Source: a virus | Length of the DNA: 44,256 nucleotides | Virus record (IMG/VR): IMGVR_UViG_3300038678_000034 | Location: 1-44,256 of that record | Reading direction: 5' to 3' (one strand) | Shown here: positions 1 to 6,841 of the stretch, piece after piece | Layout: each line of letters begins with the position of its first letter | How positions within the stretch are numbered: position 1 is the stretch's first letter | Notes under the pieces: generated by a model | The model's database searches: none | What the model was told of the DNA's origin: nothing | The model's input: the letters and a program-made list of their open reading frames with translations, nothing else | Program-made: the position numbers and the translations under genes

Positions 1-127
1 ACATAGGAGTGCAAGGACAAACAGATGCCATGATAGGCATTGGAATGAATAGAGACTATGAATTGCAAGGTAGAAGGGTGCTTAACATCACTAAGAATAA
101 ATTAGGTGGTGAACATGGCTCCTTAGT
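1..127. repeat. Terminal overlap, copy 1 (circular assembly)
   Basis: The first 127 bases are identical to the last 127 (44130-44256). The repeat lies in the middle of one reading frame, the helicase gene, and 127 is a common maximum k-mer of short-read assemblers. It therefore marks closure of a circular contig and is not a biological terminal repeat. The genome is circular, or circularly permuted, at about 44,129 bp. Confidence 0.95.
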
Positions 128-176
128 TGTTCTACTTAACAATAAGATATCAGCATTTAAGTCAATAGGTAAATAA
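1..176 (+). CDS. DnaB-type replicative helicase, 3' part of split gene
   Basis: This is the C-terminal end of the helicase whose start is at 43082. The frame entering from the right end continues with codons at 3, 6 and so on, reads ...KSIGK and stops at TAA 174-176. Joined over the 127-base overlap the gene encodes 407 residues. The part here holds the end of the RecA-like ATPase core, with a Gly-rich segment and the LNITKNKLGG stretch that is typical near the end of DnaB-family helicases (RxxKxRxG-like). The next gene starts 1 base after the stop. Confidence 0.9.
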   Translation, partial: IGVQGQTDAMIGIGMNRDYELQGRRVLNITKNKLGGEHGSLVVLLNNKISAFKSIGK

Positions 177-177
177 G

Positions 178-474
178 ATGACTAAACAATTTGAAATTGG
201 TAAACAATATAGATTAGTAGATATTAATAAAGCTGCTCGTCAACCAACAATACTTATTTTTATAGATGGTATGTTAACACTGCCTAGTAATAATATTTTT
301 GTTTGTACTGGCCGGATGGATGATGTAGGCATGTGTCTTAGTACAACAGAGGGTGTACTATGGAAAGGTAAGGATATACCCTCAGGTTTTGAGTCTGAAT
401 GGAGGGAAAATGGTGGCTGGGCAGTAGCCTTTGATGAGGATTTAGAAGCAGGTGCATTTGAATTAGTGGAGTAG
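178..474 (+). CDS. Small hypothetical protein (98 aa)
   Basis: Unrecognised acidic protein of 98 residues directly after the helicase stop. It opens with FEIGKQYRLVDI, which resembles the TFKVGxxV start of the small beta-barrel family at 39548, 40047 and 42871, so it may be a diverged member. The end is strongly acidic (DEDLEAGAFELVE). The start has an AGGT element upstream. Its position between helicase and polymerase suggests early or replication-phase expression; no function can be assigned. Confidence 0.7.
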   Translation: MTKQFEIGKQYRLVDINKAARQPTILIFIDGMLTLPSNNIFVCTGRMDDVGMCLSTTEGVLWKGKDIPSGFESEWRENGGWAVAFDEDLEAGAFELVE

Positions 475-477
475 CTT

Positions 478-744
478 ATGACTAAGCAATCTTATAGTAT
501 AGACTTCACTCCCATCTGTACTCAGGTGAGAGTGTATGAACAGTGGGGTAGCTATGCTAATCGTGACAAGTATATAGGGGTAGCTACTATCCAATACTTA
601 ACTGTTGATACTGTGTATATTAGTGGAGTGTTAGGTATACTCACAGCAGCAATACGTACATTAGTATTTAAGAAGTTAAGAGCACTAGGTGTTAAGCATG
701 TTCATTATGAACGCAATGGTATACAACAACAGGTGGAATTATGA
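478..744 (+). CDS. Small hypothetical protein (88 aa)
   Basis: Unrecognised protein. A GGAG sits 8 bases before the ATG, and the stop overlaps the next start (ATGA). The C-terminal half has a helix ending FKKLRALGVKHV followed by ERNG. That resembles the end of GNAT-like phage proteins, in which a helix leads into a strand with an R-x-G turn, but the whole is too short for an acetyltransferase domain and I assign no activity. Confidence 0.7.
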   Translation: MTKQSYSIDFTPICTQVRVYEQWGSYANRDKYIGVATIQYLTVDTVYISGVLGILTAAIRTLVFKKLRALGVKHVHYERNGIQQQVEL

Positions 745-971
745 CACGTAAATTTACAGTAACAGCAGCAGGGAAAGAAGCTTTATCAGCAGGTATTACA
801 TTAACTAGTGATGTTATAGAGCTAACTAATGGAGATGGCCCTTGTGCATGGACTATACAGTCAACGTTTGTGGGAGATGAGCCTCTTGATGATGAAGGAT
901 GGGCACCATGGATGCCGGGAGATACTATTGAAGTAGCATTAGAAAAAGGGTACATCAAGGAGCTATCATAA
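741..971 (+). CDS. Small hypothetical protein (76 aa)
   Basis: Unrecognised beta-rich acidic protein. It starts at an ATG 5 bases after AGGTGG and ends in a TAATG overlap with the next gene. Size and predicted strand content fit the neighbouring small beta proteins, but the VKLL signature is absent. It contains a Gly/Asp/Pro-rich middle (NGDGPCAW, DDEGWAPWMPGD). Confidence 0.7.
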   Translation: MTRKFTVTAAGKEALSAGITLTSDVIELTNGDGPCAWTIQSTFVGDEPLDDEGWAPWMPGDTIEVALEKGYIKELS

Positions 972-1171
972 TGGGTGCATTATTAGTAAAGATATTAGAA
1001 GCACAATCTGGATGGCCTGCTTACATCTTTCATAAAGATTTAGTGGGGATGACTCTAGAAGCTACAGTATGTAACGATGGTGTAGGCTACATGGTACGTG
1101 TACCTGTAGGGGTAGGTAAAAAGTCTGAGTATTACTTTATGTCAAGTGAAGTGGAGATAGTTAATGAGTAA
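971..1171 (+). CDS. Family B small beta protein (VKIL...EVEIV)
   Basis: Member of a phage-internal family with paralogues at 1164, 3630, 3833, 4075 and 40821. Shared features are a first strand LxVK(I/L)LxxxG, a central V(G/E)xxxxAxV segment and a C-terminal strand EVEIVNE, consistent with a small SH3-like barrel (fold inferred). The sites beginning AAGGAG 9 bases upstream and the TAATG overlap support the start. Function unknown; tandem members suggest diversification for host interaction or regulation. Confidence 0.75.
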   Translation: MGALLVKILEAQSGWPAYIFHKDLVGMTLEATVCNDGVGYMVRVPVGVGKKSEYYFMSSEVEIVNE

Positions 1172-1373
1172 ACAATTAAGAGTTAAATTATTAACTGATG
1201 GAATGTATAGCTTTGGTGCTGACTACATAGGGCAGGTGTTACCAGCAGTAGGTAATAATAATAATAATAATGCAGGATATGATGTGAAGTTTCCAGTTGC
1301 ACTAGGAAATGATGATACACCTAAAACTACATGGTACTATGCACCTCGTGAAGTGCAGGTGATTGATGAGTAA
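1164..1373 (+). CDS. Family B small beta protein with hexa-asparagine loop
   Basis: Second tandem family B member: LRVKLLTDGMY at the start and REVQVIDE at the end. Between the second and third predicted strands it carries six asparagines in a row (residues 31-36), encoded by six AAT codons. That trinucleotide tract is prone to slippage, so loop length may vary between isolates. It overlaps the previous gene by 8 bases and the following one by 8. Function unknown. Confidence 0.8.
   Translation: MSKQLRVKLLTDGMYSFGADYIGQVLPAVGNNNNNNAGYDVKFPVALGNDDTPKTTWYYAPREVQVIDE
1254..1271. repeat. (AAT)6 microsatellite inside a gene
   Basis: Six perfect AAT units encode Asn31-36 of the protein starting at 1164. 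Identical synonymous codons throughout point to replication slippage rather than selected amino acids. In-frame unit changes would alter only the loop length. Confidence 0.95.
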
Positions 1374-1581
1374 GCTAACATCAGCAGCAGTGGCTGCTCC
1401 TCAAGGTGTGTCTTATCCTTGTTTAATGCGAGGTACACTAACAGGGACCATTTATTTAATGAGGAATGATGCAGATGGCATCATAATACAGGCTGCTGGT
1501 GTACTGCCAGTGGGGCACAAGAGACATGACTTACAAAACTTAGAACCATTCTATGGTGTAGTAACTTTAACTCAGGAGTAG
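1366..1581 (+). CDS. Small hypothetical protein (71 aa)
   Basis: Unrecognised. The open frame extends to a TTG at 1363, but the ATG at 1366 has AGGTG 5 bases upstream and is the better start. It overlaps the previous gene by 8 bases. The sequence is beta-rich with a Tyr/Met-rich centre (GTIYLMRNDADG), an HKRHDLQNLEPFYG stretch and an acidic end. It lies directly before the DNA polymerase gene. Confidence 0.7.
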   Translation: MSKLTSAAVAAPQGVSYPCLMRGTLTGTIYLMRNDADGIIIQAAGVLPVGHKRHDLQNLEPFYGVVTLTQE

Positions 1582-1584
1582 TGT

Positions 1585-3600
1585 ATGAGAAGAGGAACAG
1601 TAGCTAGTCCTTTAGCTAAGATACCCAGAGCTATGCTTAAGGCACTGCCCTCCTTCTTATTGCAGCCTAATCCAGAGCTATATCTCTCTGATAATTTTGT
1701 AGTTGTTGATTTAGAAACTAATACAAAGGGAGATGATGGTAGTCCCATGCCATGCTGGCCTGTTAATAGTATTGTATGTGGTAGCTGGTGCCATGGATTA
1801 AGAGGTGAAGCTCATAATATATATGGTAATGAGTTAGAGATAGGGGAGTTAGTGCAAGCAGTGGAGGATGCTGACTTTGTAGTAGCACACAGTGGTAAGT
1901 TTGATATCGGGTGGCTGAAGAGAGCTGGTATTGATATGTATAAGGTGCTCCTATATGACACTATGATAGCAGAGTATTGTTTGAATGGTAATCTTAAAGC
2001 TGAGCTATCCTTAGATGCTCTATCAACTAAATACTTAGGGAAGAGTAAGGCCCCTTACATTAACATATGTATGAAGGGAGGAGTTGACCCGGGAGATATG
2101 CCAAAGAGTAAACTAATTGCCAGATGTAACTGGGATATCACACAAACTCGTGAGTTATTCTTGCAGCAGTTAGATAAGGTGTGTGACAGAGGGTTGTTGG
2201 GGCATGTGTACACCAGATGCATCCTCTCGCCTGCGTTAGCAGACATAGAGGCTAAGGGTATGCACATAGACAGTGAGCGTGTTAACGAGCGTTACAGAGA
2301 GTCTGCTGCTAAGCTAGCTGCTAGTGCTCAGGCTATAGATGAATTCACTGGTGGTATTAACCCCCGTAGTCCTAAGCAAGTGAAAGAGTTTGTCTATGAA
2401 GTACTCAAGTTTAAGCCTAAGCGTAGAGGGAGGGGAAGGCACAGTAAGCCTATATACAGCACTAAGAGTGATGACCTACTTGCTCTTAAGGCTACCACTA
2501 AACGGCAAAGAGAATTTGTTAAACTAAAGAAAGAATATGCAGGACACAATGCAGATGTAGGAAAAAACCTACTGTTCTTTCATGGAGTAGCTACTGATAA
2601 GAGAAAGGACATAGCCCCGGGTATATTCTATGCACAGTTTAATCAGTGTGTGACTGTTACTCATAGGCTTAGTAGTAGTGGTATTAAACGTACCTTCTCT
2701 CATCTTAAGGATGATAAGGGTAAGGAGATAACCAAGTCAGTACAGTTTCAGAACTTTGGCAGGAAGTTTAAGCCTCTGTTCTGTCCTTGTAAGAAGGGAT
2801 GGTCAATGGGAGAGGCTGATGGAGCACAGGTGGAGTTTAGAGTGGCTGCATTTCTTGGCCAATGCCAAGTAGCTACACAGGCTATCGTAGATAACTTAGA
2901 TGTACATGCTGACACTGCCTCACAACTACATAGTATGGACTTGGATGAGTTTAAACGTAAGCATGCAGCTCATGACCCAGAGGTGGAGGGATGGCGACAG
3001 GATGCTAAGCCAGATACATTTAAACCTCTATATGGAGGTAAAAGTGGGACTAAGGGACAGATGGCCTACTACAAATGGTTTAAGGAACACTACAGGGGGA
3101 TAGGAGAAACCCAGCAAGCATGGCTGGATGAAGCATTAACTTCCAAGAAGGTGAAGATGATACATGGATTTACTTTCTTCTTTCCTGACTGTAAGTTGCA
3201 AGGCTCCGGGTATATAACAAACAGTACTAATATTTGTAACTATCCTGTGCAGCACTTTGCTACAGCAGAGATAATACCAATAGCTGTCGCTTACATGTGG
3301 CATGCCATGAAGACAATGGAATCCTTTTTAGTTAATACTATACATGATTCTGTGATAGCTGAGCTACATCCTGATGAGCATGAACAGTTTAAGGAGTACA
3401 GCTTACATGCATTCACTACCTTAATGTATTACTACCTCAAGGAGGTGTATGGAGTGGAGTTTAATGTGCCCTTGGGCATTGGAGTTAAGATAGGGGAGCA
3501 TTGGGGAGAGGGACATGAGGTTAAGTGTGTGCCTATGGCACCATACCTTATGGATGGTATAGATTATAAAGAACTAATAACTGAATGGGTGAATGATTAA
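1585..3600 (+). CDS. DNA polymerase, family A (T7-like), with 3'-5' exonuclease
   Basis: Replicates the phage genome with its own proofreading; 671 residues, close to T7 gp5 (704). The N-terminal DnaQ-like exonuclease shows VVDLETN (D42, E44), the second motif ending KFDIGW (D107) and CNWD (D184). Polymerase motif A is EADGAQVEFR (D412), motif B is R471-K475-F479-Y483-G484, and motif C is HDS (H587, D588). The residue equivalent to E. coli Phe762 is Phe479. The start has CAGGAG 6 bases upstream. The primase, helicase, SSB-like and 5' exonuclease genes are nearby on the same strand and complete the replisome. Confidence 0.96.
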   Translation: MRRGTVASPLAKIPRAMLKALPSFLLQPNPELYLSDNFVVVDLETNTKGDDGSPMPCWPVNSIVCGSWCHGLRGEAHNIYGNELEIGELVQAVEDADFVVAHSGKFDIGWLKRAGIDMYKVLLYDTMIAEYCLNGNLKAELSLDALSTKYLGKSKAPYINICMKGGVDPGDMPKSKLIARCNWDITQTRELFLQQLDKVCDRGLLGHVYTRCILSPALADIEAKGMHIDSERVNERYRESAAKLAASAQAIDEFTGGINPRSPKQVKEFVYEVLKFKPKRRGRGRHSKPIYSTKSDDLLALKATTKRQREFVKLKKEYAGHNADVGKNLLFFHGVATDKRKDIAPGIFYAQFNQCVTVTHRLSSSGIKRTFSHLKDDKGKEITKSVQFQNFGRKFKPLFCPCKKGWSMGEADGAQVEFRVAAFLGQCQVATQAIVDNLDVHADTASQLHSMDLDEFKRKHAAHDPEVEGWRQDAKPDTFKPLYGGKSGTKGQMAYYKWFKEHYRGIGETQQAWLDEALTSKKVKMIHGFTFFFPDCKLQGSGYITNSTNICNYPVQHFATAEIIPIAVAYMWHAMKTMESFLVNTIHDSVIAELHPDEHEQFKEYSLHAFTTLMYYYLKEVYGVEFNVPLGIGVKIGEHWGEGHEVKCVPMAPYLMDGIDYKELITEWVND

Positions 3601-3629
3601 CATCATAGCTTTAAAAGGTGGACGACTAA

Positions 3630-3833
3630 ATGAAAGTTAAAATATTAGAAGATAAATGTTTCAATGTCTTTGCTACTACTATGGATTTTAGTACAGTATT
3701 TGAAGTAACTAACACTGAGGATAGGGCAGTTCATATTAGTAGCAGTGCTTTATTAGCTGCAGGTGGAGAGTTCTTTCATATGTGTGAGAGTTATACCTTC
3801 CTACTTCAGGAAGTAGAGATTGTAGAAGAGTAA
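3630..3833 (+). CDS. Family B small beta protein
   Basis: Family B paralogue: VKILEDKCF at the start, SALLAAGGEFF in the middle and LLQEVEIVEE at the end. The SALxAAGG segment recurs in the family member at 40821. It is the first of three tandem copies after the polymerase gene, preceded by GGTGG, and overlaps the next start by one base (TAATG). Function unknown. Confidence 0.75.
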   Translation: MKVKILEDKCFNVFATTMDFSTVFEVTNTEDRAVHISSSALLAAGGEFFHMCESYTFLLQEVEIVEE

Positions 3834-4078
3834 TGGCTAAACGTTTGAGGGTGGTGTACTTAGGTAATAGTCACTACCTAGCAATGCAGTCTGTTAAACA
3901 AGGCACTGAGTTTAAAGCTGTGGAATACAGAGATGAGGATGGTGTATTCATTGGTGCTATGATAAGAGGCAGCACTCTAGCGAAAGCTAGTAAGACTAAG
4001 GGTATATTTGTAGCTAAGCAATATCTATTTGCTATTGGAAACTATGCAACACTAAATGAGATGGAGATTATTAAATGA
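3833..4078 (+). CDS. Family B small beta protein, diverged (81 aa)
   Basis: Diverged member: LRVVYLGNSHY, then GTEFKAVEYRDEDG, ending LNEMEIIK in place of EVEVVEE. It has an insertion rich in Lys, Ala and Thr in the middle. Stop and next start overlap by 4 bases (ATGA). Position between two clear family members supports common descent by tandem duplication. Confidence 0.7.
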   Translation: MAKRLRVVYLGNSHYLAMQSVKQGTEFKAVEYRDEDGVFIGAMIRGSTLAKASKTKGIFVAKQYLFAIGNYATLNEMEIIK

Positions 4079-4272
4079 AAGTAAAACTATTAACTGATGG
4101 AAACTACACTGGAGCTGAGGCTATAGTGGGTAAAGTATTTAATGCTGTATTTGATATGGGTAGTTTTGATATAACAGTACCTGAATTAATAACTCAAGGA
4201 TTTATTCCTGATGGTAGTGAGCAGTCTACTTTATGTTGGTTTTCTGGAGAGGTAGAGGTAGTGGAGGAGTAA
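4075..4272 (+). CDS. Family B small beta protein
   Basis: Clear member: VKLLTDGNYTG, IVGKVFNAVFD, and the terminal strand GEVEVVEE. VKLLTDG is identical to the paralogue at 1164. Its stop overlaps the following ATG as TAATG and supplies the GGAGG ribosome site for that gene. Function unknown. Confidence 0.75.
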   Translation: MKVKLLTDGNYTGAEAIVGKVFNAVFDMGSFDITVPELITQGFIPDGSEQSTLCWFSGEVEVVEE

Positions 4273-4484
4273 TGGCATTCGTTAAGATAATAACTAACGA
4301 ACATGGTACAGTCTTACGTAACATAAAGATGACAGGACACAGCACTAAGGCAGTGGACCAAGCAGCTGTAGCTCTTGAGAGTATTATATGTGAGGACCGT
4401 GAGGTAGTACATATTGAAGTGAATTATGAAGGATGTGATGACAGCAAAACAATTGAAGGGATATTCCCTGAGGAATTAATATGA
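4272..4484 (+). CDS. Small hypothetical protein (70 aa)
   Basis: Start placed at the ATG at 4272 (TAATG overlap, GTGGAGG upstream) rather than at an in-frame codon at 4233. The 70 residues look like an alpha-beta fold: a strand (FVKIITNEHG), a helix (KAVDQAAVALESII), then strands (VVHIEVNY). Acidic C-terminus. Translationally coupled to the SSB-like gene by a 4-base ATGA overlap. No family recognised. Confidence 0.7.
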   Translation: MAFVKIITNEHGTVLRNIKMTGHSTKAVDQAAVALESIICEDREVVHIEVNYEGCDDSKTIEGIFPEELI

Positions 4485-5134
4485 GTGACCATATAGAAGG
4501 AATCGTAGCACGAATTAGTGCTAAAGCTGGTGGACGTAGTGGTGATAAAGTATATAACATCTGTATGGAAATAGATGGGGAAGATGATGCATGGTTTGGG
4601 CATGGATTTGATGAGCCTGTGTTTCAAGAGGGAGACGAAATAGAATTTGATGTTGAATACAATGGAGACTTTGAGAATGTGGACAAGGAGACAGTTAATA
4701 TTATTAGTGAAGGTAGTCCTAAGCCTAAGTCTCGCAGTCGTAGTGGCGGCAGTTCTCGCAGTAAGCCTAACCGCTCTAATAAAAGCTCTAGTAGTAGAGC
4801 CAAGCCTAGCAGAGGTGGTAACAGAGCAGCTAAACCTGCTGCTGCTGATGACAAGATGAGTAAGGAAGAGTGGGCACAGAAGGACCAGATGATTCGTAGG
4901 CTTGCTTGTATGAATACATCAATCAAATTGTGTACTCTGTTAATTGCTGAAGGTGCTGTTACCATACCTAAGAAGAAATCGGATGCCTATGATGCAGTGG
5001 TAGCCTTGTGTGATGAGGAAGCTGGACGCTTATATGACCAGTATGAAGAACAGGTGTATGGTAGCCCTAAGTCAGCTGGTCGTGGTCGTAATAAGCCAGC
5101 GAACAATGACTACGATGATGATGTTCCTTATTGA
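4481..5134 (+). CDS. ssb: Single-stranded DNA-binding protein with SSB-type acidic tip
   Basis: Probably coats single-stranded DNA at the fork. Residues 1-80 read as five short strands, compatible with an OB fold (not proved). Residues 80-122 form a low-complexity Ser/Arg/Lys/Pro linker, followed by a helical segment around 125-185. The last eight residues are DYDDDVPY, almost the bacterial SSB tip DDDIPF that docks partner proteins. Position between polymerase and 5' exonuclease supports a replication role. The ordered helical domain between linker and tip is unusual for an SSB. Confidence 0.65.
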   Translation: MSDHIEGIVARISAKAGGRSGDKVYNICMEIDGEDDAWFGHGFDEPVFQEGDEIEFDVEYNGDFENVDKETVNIISEGSPKPKSRSRSGGSSRSKPNRSNKSSSSRAKPSRGGNRAAKPAAADDKMSKEEWAQKDQMIRRLACMNTSIKLCTLLIAEGAVTIPKKKSDAYDAVVALCDEEAGRLYDQYEEQVYGSPKSAGRGRNKPANNDYDDDVPY

Positions 5135-5142
5135 TAAATAAT

Positions 5143-5170
5143 GGAGGGGTAACTCCCTCCTCCTTGGAGG
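5143..5170 (+). promoter_or_regulatory. Competing hairpins over the ribosome site of the gene at 5175
   Basis: GGAGGGG (5143-5149) can pair with TCCCTCC (5154-5160) around a TAAC loop. The same CCTCC (5156-5160) can instead pair with the Shine-Dalgarno GGAGG at 5166-5170. The two hairpins exclude each other, so one exposes and the other hides the ribosome site. No T-run follows, so it is not a terminator. Confidence 0.45.
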
Positions 5171-5174
5171 CACT

Positions 5175-5519
5175 ATGAATAGTGTAAACATTAAAGAATT
5201 AGCAATGAGAGTGAGAGAATTTGTAGAGCAAGCAGCTCCTAAAATAGCCTGCGTTATAGTGAAGCAGGGAGTACCCCTAGAGCTTGATGAGGGAGGTATC
5301 CCTATCATCACATACTTAGAGAGTGATATCATGTTAGATACATGGATGAGACTACCTGATGGACCATTCTCTCCTATGTTTATAGGCTGGTGCATAGCTA
5401 GGGGAATTAATGTGGATGAGTTTACTTATTCAGATGTAATAAGAGCTGCCTATTATGCAGCAAATGATAGGTTTATAGAAGATGTACATGTAGATGAGGG
5501 ATGCCATGGGCCGCACTAG
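5175..5519 (+). CDS. Hypothetical protein (114 aa)
   Basis: Unrecognised, mostly helical protein with an acidic, His-containing end (DVHVDEGCHGPH). The ATG follows GGAGG by 4 bases. It overlaps the following exonuclease gene by 14 bases. The gap before it is the only sizeable one in this part of the operon and carries the competing hairpins described at 5143-5170. Confidence 0.75.
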   Translation: MNSVNIKELAMRVREFVEQAAPKIACVIVKQGVPLELDEGGIPIITYLESDIMLDTWMRLPDGPFSPMFIGWCIARGINVDEFTYSDVIRAAYYAANDRFIEDVHVDEGCHGPH

Positions 5520-6564
5520 TAAGTTTAATAAGGAACGTGTACTAATTCTTGACAGTGATAGCAGCGTATATGCTGTTGGATTTATGACTCAAAAGAAAAC
5601 CCACTATGCTATAGATTCTACAGGCAAGATAGTATATCAAACTGAAAAGAAAATTGAATATAACAAATGGATTAAGAAACAAGCCACCCCTGATGCATAT
5701 GTCTATGACTATACAGAAGAGATAGAACCAGTGGCGTATGCCCTGTCCTCATGTAAGAAGTTTGTAGCTAATACATTAGAATTCACAGGCTGTAGCAGAG
5801 CTGTCCTCCTGCTCACTAAGGGAGGTAATTGTTTTAGGCACCACTTAGCTACCATACAGAAGTATAAAGGCAATAGAGACGTGCTGACTAAGCCTCATCA
5901 CTATGATGCTATACGTGAATACTACATGACATACTACGATGCTAAGATGTATGCTAAATGGGAAGCTGATGATGCATGCTGTATGGCATTACATCAAGGC
6001 AGTGGTGTTGATGGAGTGGAGTATGTGCTAGCAGCTATTGATAAGGACTTAGAACAGATGCCCGGGAAGCATGTCAATCCTTCTAAGAAAGATGAGGGAG
6101 TGTACATCCTGACAGAAGCAGAGGGATGGTATAACTTCTATCATCAGATGCTATGTGGTGATGCAGCTGATAATATTAAAGGACTAAAGGGTACAAGACA
6201 ATCCCCCGGGATTAGTAAAGCTAAGGCACATAAGCTATTAGATGTAGCAGAAGATAACATAGCTACTATGTGTCAGATTGTGTATGACCAGTACTTAATT
6301 AGGTATGGCTTTGATACATTCTCTTATGCTCCATGGTGGACAGACTTAGAGAAGTATCCTGACAATGAATTCTATGGTGTTAAGCCTAATGTATTAGAAG
6401 GTACAGCACTCTCTATGTTTAGGGAGAATGCAAACTTATTGTACATGCTACGTACACCAGAGGACCAGTACCTACCACACTGTGACACACTGCTAAGCAT
6501 ATGGAAAGAGTATCCTAGTGGTACAGTGGAACAATTCTTGCCAACAGAAGAGGAAGAAGAGTAA
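5506..6564 (+). CDS. 5'-3' exonuclease, FEN/PIN-like
   Basis: Likely removes RNA primers or degrades duplex ends, as T7 gp6 does. Start set at 5506 because GAGGG lies 5 bases upstream, better than an ATG at 5494. The 352 residues show the acidic motifs of FEN-type nucleases: LILDSDSS (D16, D18), KYKGNR, EADDACC, an AAIDKD strand-turn, and CGDAADNIKGLKG, which resembles the helix-hairpin-helix DNA-binding stretch with GDxxDNIxG. The C-terminus is poly-Glu. Located right after the SSB-like gene, and the stop overlaps the small membrane peptide gene. Confidence 0.88.
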   Translation: MGRTSKFNKERVLILDSDSSVYAVGFMTQKKTHYAIDSTGKIVYQTEKKIEYNKWIKKQATPDAYVYDYTEEIEPVAYALSSCKKFVANTLEFTGCSRAVLLLTKGGNCFRHHLATIQKYKGNRDVLTKPHHYDAIREYYMTYYDAKMYAKWEADDACCMALHQGSGVDGVEYVLAAIDKDLEQMPGKHVNPSKKDEGVYILTEAEGWYNFYHQMLCGDAADNIKGLKGTRQSPGISKAKAHKLLDVAEDNIATMCQIVYDQYLIRYGFDTFSYAPWWTDLEKYPDNEFYGVKPNVLEGTALSMFRENANLLYMLRTPEDQYLPHCDTLLSIWKEYPSGTVEQFLPTEEEEE

Positions 6565-6644
6565 TGACAGCAACATTAAGTGTGTTTGGATTAATAGCAG
6601 TGGCTGTAATCATAGTTATTTTCATAGGTGTTAGGAGTAAGTAA
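6564..6644 (+). CDS. Small membrane peptide (26 aa)
   Basis: A 26-codon frame exactly fills the gap between two genes, with TAATG overlaps at both ends (6562-6566 and 6642-6646). The upstream GAGGAAGAAGAG provides a ribosome site. The peptide has one membrane-spanning run of about 17 residues (FGLIAVAVIIVIFIGV) and a basic end VRSK. It may alter the host membrane or serve in lysis timing; function unknown. Confidence 0.65.
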   Translation: MTATLSVFGLIAVAVIIVIFIGVRSK

Positions 6645-6841
6645 TGGCTAAAATATTAACAGATAGTGAAGGTGTTACACACCTACGAGGTGAACCTATA
6701 GGTGCCTTATGTGGTGCAGTAATACCAGAAAATTCTACATCAACAGATGGTACATTAACATGTCCTGAGTGTGCAAAGATTGCACTAACTGCAATAGAGC
6801 TTAGCACTAAGGCTGAGCGTAGACTATGGCGTGAGCTATGA
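6644..6841 (+). CDS. Small zinc-binding protein (65 aa)
   Basis: One potential metal site is made by His13, Cys23, Cys40 and Cys43 (LTCPEC), a pattern common in small phage zinc proteins that start with a THL strand. The C-terminal helix is charged (KAERRLWREL). The start overlaps the membrane peptide stop and the stop overlaps the metallophosphoesterase start. Role unknown; binding to nucleic acid or to a host enzyme is possible. Confidence 0.7.
   Translation: MAKILTDSEGVTHLRGEPIGALCGAVIPENSTSTDGTLTCPECAKIALTAIELSTKAERRLWREL

Noticed and set aside
1-127. 127-bp direct terminal repeat as a biological packaging repeat
   Set aside because: It lies inside the helicase reading frame, and its length equals a standard assembler k-mer. 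Real direct terminal repeats of T7-like phages are usually longer and non-coding; the packaging ends cannot be inferred here.
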